Shown: positions 54,791-64,000 of the stretch, piece after piece
Layout of the letters: each line of letters starts with the position of its first letter
How positions within the stretch are numbered: the stretch's first letter is position 1
Assembly: GCA_013396525.1 (NCBI GenBank)
Contig: VWYX01000014.1
Coordinates: 310,001 to 374,000, forward strand
Origin: Chaetorhynchus papuensis
Taxonomy: Eukaryota > Chordata > Aves > Passeriformes > Rhipiduridae
DNA length: 64,000 nucleotides
Direction of reading: 5' to 3'
Position numbers and translations under genes: made by a program
Notes under the pieces: model-generated
Seen by the model: the letters and a program-made list of their open reading frames with translations, nothing else
Database searches by the model: none
What the model was told of the DNA's origin: nothing

Positions 54791-57700
54791 CCCCTCCCAG
54801 ATTTTTAAGCTCCTTTATTTTAACACAGATCTATTTATTTGTGTGGAAGAAGTGAGAAGAGAGTTAAAATGCTTTCCCTAAATTTTTCTCTTTTTCTGTT
54901 TTTTAAGTAAGAAGTTATATTAATCAAATTATAGAATAAAGTATGACTTGCAATACATACTAGTAACATTTTAGGAATATTGCCTAGAGAAAGACTTCTC
55001 AGGCTTTTTAAGAAATATCTAATTTGCTGAAAAATTCTTCATGAAATTCATCGTCGTATACACACAAGCTGCTTCACAAGTGCAGAAGCTTGTGAATACA
55101 GCTTCATAGCCTGTGGTATCATTCACAGTAGTTGTTAAGTCATTTTATCAATCAAGGAGTAAAAGGGAAATCAAAACATCTTCAAACACGGCAGTTTGTT
55201 GCTATATTCAATAAGGGGATTTATATCAGAAAACACTATTTCTATTAAAATTCAGATTTCAACTTATTCCACATTGAGAACCTTTTTATTATCCCAAAAC
55301 ACTGTAGACTCACAGAAAGAAATGCAGTGCATTTGCATCATATCAACTGTTATAGCTGAGTATCTAATTACATGCAGGCTGATGTCTGTCTTACATGACT
55401 ATATTTCCATCTTTATGTGTATGATGATATTTTATTAAGTTATTACAACATGCCTGGCCTCTTTTTGAGAGGGCAGAGAAGATATTTAACCTTCTGACAC
55501 TATCTGGGAGACTAAGATGGGAAAAACTGTTTTCTGGGAAAAGAATTAAAGAGGAATCGCGTTCTCGTTTATTTCTGTATGGCTGTGATGCAATGTTTGT
55601 TAGCGATTGAACATACAGGAAAATAGTTTAGGTTGGAAAAAGCTGGGAAAGAGGTTTTATCTCATCTGGCCTTTTTTTGTGTTAGAGGAGAACTGGGTAA
55701 TTCTGAAAAGGGAAAATGAATCTGAGTAAATGGTGTGGCATGACTGGAGGGAGGTGGTGCTGTCAGTGAGCTTAAGGAGCAGCAGAGACCTTGAGCATGA
55801 CTGCACAGGCCAAATGGTACTGAGGAAGGATGAGGCTTGACTTGAAATATTGCTTAATAGTGTTACAGGAGACTTATACTCCCCTTTGAAGACGGGGTTT
55901 CTTGAAGTACCAGCTCAGATGAAATCCCTACTCTTTTCAACAGAGGCAGCTTCTGAAGAAACAAAAGCAAAAATTAAAAAGAATTTGTTTTGCAGATAGG
56001 AGCTGGAAAATCCTCATTTTCCTTTCATGTTCACCCCATCTCAACCCTCTTGTGCCTCACACCCAGGAGTATCATCAAAGAATATATGAAGGCTCGATTT
56101 CAGAGCTATGAAAAACTGTCTTTTCTTTTTTAAAGAAGAAAACCCTCATCAGACTATCACAAAGCTGAAATGGCTAAGGTGATTTTCTCCAACTTCACTA
56201 CATGAGTCATGCTTGGATTGACACTAAACATCAGCTTAAAAGGAATTATTTTGAAAGTTATAATAGTGTTTCAAAATGAAAGCCTCCCACAACTTTAACT
56301 AGAAAATCATGACGGATGTCTTCAGTACAATTAAATTAAACATTTCAGAAATTTCCATAGTATAAGTGATGAATGAAATGAAAAATTACAGCCCACTGAA
56401 CTGGTAATACCACTATATTAAAACAAACTACCCTCAGGGAATAGCTATTTCAATGTGCTGATATTTATGTCCCTTCTCTTCCTTCCTTGAATACAAACAG
56501 TTTAAACATAATATCTCCAGACAAAGCACTTAAGGAGCAACCCCCTCTAGAATACTTCTTCCCTCCTCCCCCTTGTTTCTTTTCCTCTCTCTGAAGAGAC
56601 AGGAAAAATGCTGGAAAGACCAGGTCCAAATTCTCCTTTTTGTTTCTTCATGACAGTAATTTTGCAAGAGCCCAAGGAACACCTGTACAGTCATTATGGG
56701 TGAATCTCAGTACAGACCTAATCTACTTAGACATTTTCGACTTTGTCCATAGTTGTATTGGACTGAAGGTGGATCTGAATTTTTTAAAAATCACACAAAA
56801 GTTTTTCTGTGTTCCACTGGATCAGGTATGTGAAAATTATAAATATTGACCTCAACATTTACTTGTTTGCCCACACTTGGCCAGACAAAAAAATAAAGTA
56901 TAAACTGTGTTAGATACACAGGAAAATCTAAGTCTAAAGTAGGTTTAATTAATAATATTCTTTCAAAAATGTGGGGATATGCAAAGCATCTTGTATAGTG
57001 TTTATCTAGTTGTTTTTTAAAGATGCACACTGGAGTTGCTTCTCATACAGCAGTAAAATAATTTCTCTCTTCCTAGTATGAATAATTCTTAACACAGAAA
57101 AAAAATCATAACTAGTTTTGGAAGCCGAGGCTGTGGGCTGGAGGGAGCACAGCATGAGGGGAAGCTATCAAGGAAGGAAGGCAGGAGGTTAGATCAAATT
57201 GTGAGACTGCAATTCAAGAACCTTTTAGAAAAGTGCTGTTCACAGTCCTTTCCAGCAGAAACTTTTGATTCAGTGACTTATCATTAGGTAATAAGGTGAT
57301 TCCTTCCCTGTAACTCATATAAACAGCAATTTTGTCATTTCTTGGTATTTTAGCAGTATATTTTCTGCTCAGTATGTGGTACAGAATGAGGTTATCATGT
57401 CTCATCATCTTTCATGGCAATGAATGTAAGGTTTACTGCAGCTGCCACATTTCTCACTCATATGTGATTTATTTCCTTAGCGCTCATTTTAACTAACATA
57501 TTCACTTACAGCATACTTAACACCCAGTCTCAAGTTCTCCCTTCACGTGTAATTCTGCCTGCTGTCATTTTCCTCACAAAATACCTCATTCAGTGAAATT
57601 CTGAAATTTAATATCAATAAATAAATTGGTCAGGTTGAGCTCTCTTATACAAACTGGAAATGGAAGATTTCCAGGAATTTAATATTACTTTATTCTTCCC

Positions 57701-60106
57701 TTTGTAGTCACTCAGAATCTCTAAATACAGAGCCCCAGGTGGCCTTTAACTGAAGGACATGGTTGAAGGAGAGAAAGATCTAGTGAGGAGAAGTAACTGC
57801 AGCTAAACCCAAATTGCAGTGGGTAAAACTGTATATTCAGCCTTTCCCAAACTCAATATTTAGTAGTTCATTTGTCATAATATTTATTCATTTTTTCCAG
57901 CAGCCTTGGGAATGAAGAAAGTAATGGTCAAATGGACACTATTTCTTTCTAGCTAACAAATCCTCCACTCTGATGAATTTTGAACCTCTTGGGTCTTTCT
58001 CAGACCTGCAAGGATGTGGCTCCACATAGGGGGCTTTTTTCAGCTTGCTGCACCAGTAACATTTAATCCAAATCCAGAAGTCCATACTCCCCATCTCAGA
58101 TGTCACCAGGTCTACCTTTGCAAAGGTAGCTGCAAGTAAGCTTAGAGATCACTAGACAGGAAACCTGGAATAAGATTAGCCAGGGTAGTGTGTCCTCTTT
58201 GTCTAGTCGAAAATAGGCCTGCCCACAACAAATTTCCACTAGAGTGTATTTTTGTTTTCAGCAACATCCTTCATATTTTTCCTTCTTTTAAAAATCATGC
58301 AAAACCTGCAACATTAAGTATTTTTAAAATATAGAACACATTTCAACACAAACTGTTACCACCAACTTCACAGGCACGAAAACATAGTAGATCCAATCTA
58401 CAAAATGAACCTCTTGCTTTTTTTCTTGTCAAGAAAGGTGTTTCTGTCTCTCTTCCCCTGGGTTTTCTGTATAGAATGACTAAATTTGAGAACAGATTCA
58501 GCTATTCACAAATAACCACTTGTCCAGCTCAGTGTGTGATTGTGTGGTCACAATACCTTCATAACACCTTTTCGTGTTCCTCAGAATCTACAATTATAAA
58601 TTCATGCTAAAACAGAAACACAGCTGATGATATATCATCTCCTCCAAAGCCTTTAAAGATAGCAGGATGTTAAGATTATCAAGGATCCCAGAACTCTCTT
58701 TTATATTCATTTTACAGTTGCTACACCACACGTGAAAGCAGTGGAACAAGTGGGATCAGCAGAAAGAAGCCCTTCTGCCCACCTCTCAGTGAGTATGTCT
58801 TTCCTTTGCTTTTTTTCCCCCAGCAACAAGTTGGCAACTCTAAGGTTCTTCTGAGATATGGTGGCATCAACTCTGTGTGGATAGAGTGAAATACCTAAGG
58901 TTCATTGCTGTGACTGCAGCTTCCAATGGTAACAGCTTTCATTGCCAGGCTGAAAACTTCAAACATTCATTTGAATTTAGGGGCAGAACTTTGGCATCAG
59001 TGTGGGATGAATCACACAGCTGGCCTACGGACATCTCAGGTAACTCACTGCAATCTGCAGGTGTTTGAGAAATTTGACAAGATCCTCCCTTTATTTGCAC
59101 AGCTCAGCAGCAGTGCAGAAGTTTTGTGTTAAATTACAGGCTGTGGAAATGTTAAGCTCTTTCTTGTGTTGTTTAATTCATAGACAAATGGTCCACTATG
59201 CTATTTTATTTTCAGTTTGTTTTTTTTAAATTAATAATGCTTTCTGTTAATGGCCATACTCATTTTGCAAAAAAATATCTTTTTAATATGGGACAATACA
59301 CTCTTGAGACAGTACAATGAGTACTGTTGCTAAAACAGCTTGTGATAAGAAGTAGATCTTGAAATGCAGATACTTAGGGTAAAAAGGAAACTGCAGTACA
59401 TAACAATTCAAAAGTTAAGTCTTTTGAGCCAAAGCTGTACCACTTTTAGCATCAAAACACCTTATTAGACTATTAAAGAAAAGCTTTGCATCTTGTCAGC
59501 AGCTGTTTCGGGTCATGGGTATAAATTTTTCCAAGTAGTTTGTGACCAGACAACACACTCTTTGTTCAGGGATTTAATATTTCAACTATTTGCTAAATGT
59601 CAAATTCTACAGCAAATAAACAACATTTAACAGCACACATGGAGAACTGCTTACAGAAAATTATTCTGGCAAATGGTACTATATATACAAAATATTTCAT
59701 GACAAGCACAATGGGTTTTCACGGTTTATGTTAATGATGAGAGTTACAGTGTAAATTCTACAATAAGTTTAGATAATAGCACATACTTCAGTTATCTGTA
59801 CTTATGCCTTCCATTTCTACCTTCCAATGTTTATACCTATTGACAATTTCTGAACACTTGTTATCAGAGCAGATCTTCTAGGGCACTATTCTTTAGTTTG
59901 CTTGAAAAGTTCCTGTATTTTCTCACATGGGAACAGTCCTCTAGTGAACAGATGCAACTGCCACAGGCTTGGGATTTTTGTAGTTACCTTTTGTGTCCCT
60001 CTCTAGAGATCTGCAAACCATGTGTTGAAATACATTGTCCCCAGTCTCCAACACATCTCATGAAAAGCAAGCAGTTTATAAATGAGGTACTTAAAGAAAG
60101 CTGTTT

Positions 60107-60343
60107 ATGGGTGGCTCAATTTCACTTGCAGCAGCAACAGGCCATATTTCTGATTACGGATACTTGTATGGGCGACAAGAAATCATGATTCAACTGCCAC
60201 CAAGGGCATCAGCATTATTCAGTGGCAGTGAAGGTGGCACAGCTCCATGCCAGGTTATTGGGAAGAGACCTCGTCATGTGTTTGCCTGGATCTCCAATTA
60301 CAATCCAATTACAAAGACTGGAGAGTTTTCAGCCAAAAAGTAA
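60107..60343 (+). other. Unrecognised open frame preceded by acceptor-like site
   Basis: This is an open frame of 78 codons on the plus strand, opposite to HTR7 and inside its first intron. Shortly after the ATG lies TTTCACTTGCAG (AG near 60131), which could serve as an acceptor. Translation beyond it has balanced composition unlike random AT-rich frames, for example SDYGYLYGRQEIMIQLPPRA and GKRPRHVFAWISNYN, ending at TAA 60341-60343. I know no family that matches, and no signal peptide or membrane segment is seen. A stop lies in frame just upstream at 60092. It may be an exon, a remnant or chance. Confidence 0.15.
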
Positions 60344-61746
60344 AAAGCGAGAAGTTTGTACATAAGTCTGCCACAAAAATAGTGTTCTTGCAGGCAAGCC
60401 TTTACTCTCAGTTCTGATTTTACCCAACTTGGTGAATGTCTGAGGTACAATAAGCTCTGTCCATTCTCCCTTAGTCCCTGACCAGTTTTTCCACCACTGC
60501 TAATGCGTGGCAAGGTGCTGCTTGCCCCTCAGCCTGCTAAACCATGCAGGACAAATAATTTCTGGTGTGAGGAAAATGTTATCTTTCATATGGCTCTGCC
60601 TCCACTTCTCACAATCTCCTTAAGGGACAAGAACTGTACATAAAAATGGATTTTTGTTGGAGTACCAACTTTCCTTCTGGTTATACTTTAAACTTCTACA
60701 AACTGAAAAACTTGGTTTTAGGTGTCTGACTGTGCTAAAACCCCACCCATTTCCTTGATATATCTCAGGAAAAAACTCTGCTGCCAATTTTCTCCTCAAG
60801 ACACAATGTACCTCTAAGAATAGACTTCACCCCGGTTTTCCTTAATTTAAAAAAGTCATTTTTGTAATATCCCTCTTGGCTTTGTGTTTTGGTTTGTTTT
60901 TTAAACACTTATGACCGTTTAGCAGTGAAATAGCTATCAATGATGAAATAACCCCCTTCAGTGGTGTCTTGTGCTAACTCCAATTTGATAGTAAAGGCCA
61001 CGACAGACAGAAGGAATATACTCAGTACTGATTTGATTTCCACGCACATCTCTGTTCTGCACTATTAGAGAATTCATTATTGTCTGTACGTTGCCCAAAA
61101 GCCACGTTTATTGTTAGAAGTGAATCACTACTACCTTTGCATACATGCTAATGTGTACAGAACCACCCATATGTATCAGATAATCTGGATTTCTATACAA
61201 AGCCTTGAATAAACAACAAGGTACAAAAAGAAAAACTATGACACTCACTCTCTAATTTTGCTATGTTAGTTCAAACAGAATAAAACCAAATTTTCACTAT
61301 GACATTTAATCCTGGGATCTTTTGGAAATGAAAATTTGCAGTAAGAGTTTGTTCAAAATTTTCAGCTGTTTTTTTGCCTCTTTTCAGTATATATAGGAAG
61401 AGTTACACTATTCAATCCGTAAGAAATATTTGGCTCTCCACTACAAGAAGAAAAACTAAAACTTGTAAGCTTTCCAGGTGAAAGAAATTATCCTCACCTT
61501 ATAGACTGTAGCGACCATTAGAACAAAACTGCAGTGAGCACAGGCTTATGATGCTTGTGCTTTGGACATGCAGATATCAAAACTTGTGATTTTGCTCCCC
61601 AGTCTTTCTTCTATGACAGCTGCACCTCAGCAGACGCAACTATTTCTCAAGCTCTTTATTTTCATACAAGACCTACAACGGCCAGCTTTCTTCAGACTTT
61701 CTAGTCCACAGAGGAAGGACCAGATCTCTGTGTTACATATCGAGGG

Positions 61747-61760
61747 AAAAAAAAAAAAAA
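61747..61760. repeat. A14 homopolymer
   Basis: A run of 14 A on the plus strand inside HTR7 intron 1. It has no recognised retroposon body upstream. Confidence 0.85.
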
Positions 61761-64000
61761 CAAGAGGTGTTTGCAGCTGACAGACAGTGCCATATGTACA
61801 TATCAACTGCAGATGAAGAAAGTTTCAAAAGTTGCCACAAATAATTCCAATGAAATATTTCAAACTCAACAACAATATCAAAAATAATACTGTGTTTCTT
61901 TAAAAGAAATATGATACTTTATATAATTTTCATGGAGTTCTAGAAATAATTTTCAGAGAAAATTATTCCAGGAAAGTGAAAACATTCCCTGATTAATTTC
62001 TGTTCTTCTAGACTTTTGTGTGAGCATGCTACTACTGATACAGTAATCTTGTTTCAGTGTACAAAACTACAAAAGCTTTGATGTTTCATTCTATGATACT
62101 CATCCAGTTCAAGAAAAACACAAGGAAAATATATTTTGATATCAGTGTAATCAGGTTACACTGCACATCATACCAGTATGATATGCATTTGCATTTTTGT
62201 GATTTATATTAGGACATATTTTTGAAAGCTCCCTTCAAAAAACTCAGAGGAGTGATTCTAGAAAATATTTTTTGCTGTGAATCTTGAAGCAAATCTAACC
62301 TCACTCGCAGAAACTATTTTTGTGACCTTGACAGGAAAGAAACCACTTTTTAAATGTCTCTGGAGTGCCCTGCTTGGCAAAAATGTGAATTAATGTTCCC
62401 TTACCTCTGACTTATCAGGATCCTTTGAAATGTCTGGATGAACCCCCAAGAATTAGAGACCCCAAAATCACTTCTGAAAACTCATCCAGTGTAAAACCCT
62501 GGTAGGAGCAAACAGAAGATAGTTTCAAATGTGGGGGGCGAAATGCAACATCCAGTTTCAAGAAAAGGCATTCAGGTAAATGTGGTTTAATCTCAAATCT
62601 CCTGCTACTCACTGGACTATAATTCCCTACTCATGCACTTTGAAAAATGACCAATTGCAGTCCCCTTTGCACTGCCACCTCTGGGTTATCTTGCACCTCC
62701 CCGCTTTGTGACTCCCTTTCAGTAACACTGCTTAAATGCATCCAGTATAGAACAGCAATAGAATCATCAATCTACAGATCTCTTTTCTATAACACCTTCT
62801 AGCTTCCCAAACTTTGTCAGCCTCTACTGTGCAGACACAAGTCGCACCCACCAAACTTCAGATCTTATGCCTTTTTTCCTCTGCAAAAGGACAAAACTTC
62901 CACTCCTTTTGATGTAGAAACTCCAGGGCTTTTTCCTGTGTTACGTTTTCACAAATAGTCCATCTGTTTTATAAAATATCTTTTATTTGTTAATTCCCAC
63001 CTACTTATTGTGCACCTGGCAGCGTGGTCATGAAGCATAATGTCTCTGCAAAGACATAATAGAACAATATTTGTGGCTAAGACCTGGTTTCTCTGTCAGT
63101 AACTGCATCTCTTTTGGGCTGCCTATGTGACTCAGGAAAAGATACCCAAGGATGTCACAGAAAGGTACCTAAAGAAATGGGATCATGTTAATGCAACAAA
63201 ACCCCCCAGATTCATTTACTCTTTTGGAGTGGGTTCTCAGTGACAGATTCACATTGCACTGCCTTAAACTACTTAATGCATCCAACTTCCAATGGAGCTT
63301 CTTCATCTCTGAATTTTGGACCAAAAATTCGTATTGTACATTTTTTCAGCATAAATAATGAAATTGAGATTGCGTAAGTGTTCAGCAATAAATTCTCTTT
63401 AAAAAAGAAACTACATCAGCTTAAGGAACATTCTTTAAATAGAAAACTACATGGAAAGGAGTAAGATCAAATCTGTTCTTTTTCACTTTAGTTTAGTTTA
63501 TCAATGCTGTCTGTGTCTTTCATAAGCTAGACAAGTTATTTACAGGATCAGAAAGAGTACTGTTGTTTATCAGGCTAAACAAAGAAAAAAGTGACCCTTA
63601 TGAGGGTGGCTGTTGTTAGCAATTAGCTGCCATATTGATCTCAAAACTTTCTTCTGCAATATAGACCTTTAACTGCAAAAACTCCATCACACACTTTTCC
63701 TACAGGTCCTTTTAGGTTTCTTCTCCTTTCTCAGTTATTTCTGTGTAAATATATATTTTGAACAAAATCTCACAAGCGGCACTGCTGGTGGCAGCCTATG
63801 TTTATTCTAGATCTAAAAAATATTACATAGAGGATTTTTTCACAGCTATTTCTGCATGTTTATTCTACGTGGATTTTGTGGATGATCTGAGCAGGGATGG
63901 CAGAACAGACTGCAACCTTTTCCACCTACGGCACTGAGGCAGAAAAAGTCTTCATACCAAATAGGAGCCACACGAGACTATAAGGTACCATTAGGTCTAG

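Larger units (their letters stand above)
48519..64000 (-). other. HTR7: HTR7 intron 1 (part), no exon seen
   Basis: This stretch lies upstream of exon 2 on the gene's strand. The first coding exon should hold an N-terminal extracellular domain and TM1-TM3 in one open frame of well over 100 codons. No minus-strand frame here has that length or hydrophobic pattern, so exon 1 lies beyond 64000. The content is ordinary AT-rich intron with a short CA repeat (54776-54790), an A14 run (61747-61760) and one unrecognised plus-strand open frame near 60.1-60.3 kb. No CR1 element, tRNA or other RNA gene was recognised. Confidence 0.75.

Noticed and set aside
48519..64000. HTR7 exon 1
   Set aside because: No minus-strand frame with TM1-TM3 or a DR-ending exon with a donor was found, so it must lie beyond the window.
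1..64000. Prokaryotic-type features such as CRISPR arrays, operons, insertion sequences and riboswitches
   Set aside because: The sequence is a vertebrate nuclear locus, and no regularly spaced repeats or closely packed open frames are present.

Overview
The window is vertebrate nuclear DNA, most likely from a bird. It is AT-rich and almost gene-free. It contains one recognisable coding exon with canonical splice signals, and two adjacent 3' ends of CR1 LINEs, the dominant retrotransposon of birds and other sauropsids. A turtle or crocodilian is possible, but the CR1 types and low repeat load fit a bird better (inference).

The one certain gene is HTR7, the serotonin 5-HT7 receptor, on the minus strand. 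Only its second coding exon is present (about 47767-48518). It runs from the Tyr of the DRY motif at the end of TM3 through TM4-TM7 to the cytoplasmic tail. The first coding exon (N-terminus and TM1-TM3) is not visible up to 64000, so intron 1 is at least about 15.5 kb. The short last exon of the long isoform could not be found at lower coordinates. The exon end carries two overlapping splice donors five bases apart. Using the second one retains an in-frame stop, which is the arrangement known to make the truncated 5-HT7(b) isoform in mammals.

Layout: 1-19552 shows no gene, only small inverted repeats, low-complexity runs and a GC-richer patch. 19553-20269 holds two CR1 tails head-to-tail. 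20270-47766 is downstream sequence or intron 2 of HTR7, with microsatellites, homopolymers, one assembly N, GC-rich patches and an unrecognised protein-like fragment near 41.4-41.7 kb on the minus strand. 47767-48518 is HTR7 exon 2. 48519-64000 is HTR7 intron 1, with a CA repeat, an A run and one unexplained open frame near 60.1-60.3 kb.

I found no complete unknown biological system. The most useful leads are the tandem splice donor, the protein-like frameshifted fragment at 41.4-41.7 kb, the open frame with an acceptor-like site at 60.1 kb, and several near-perfect hairpins.
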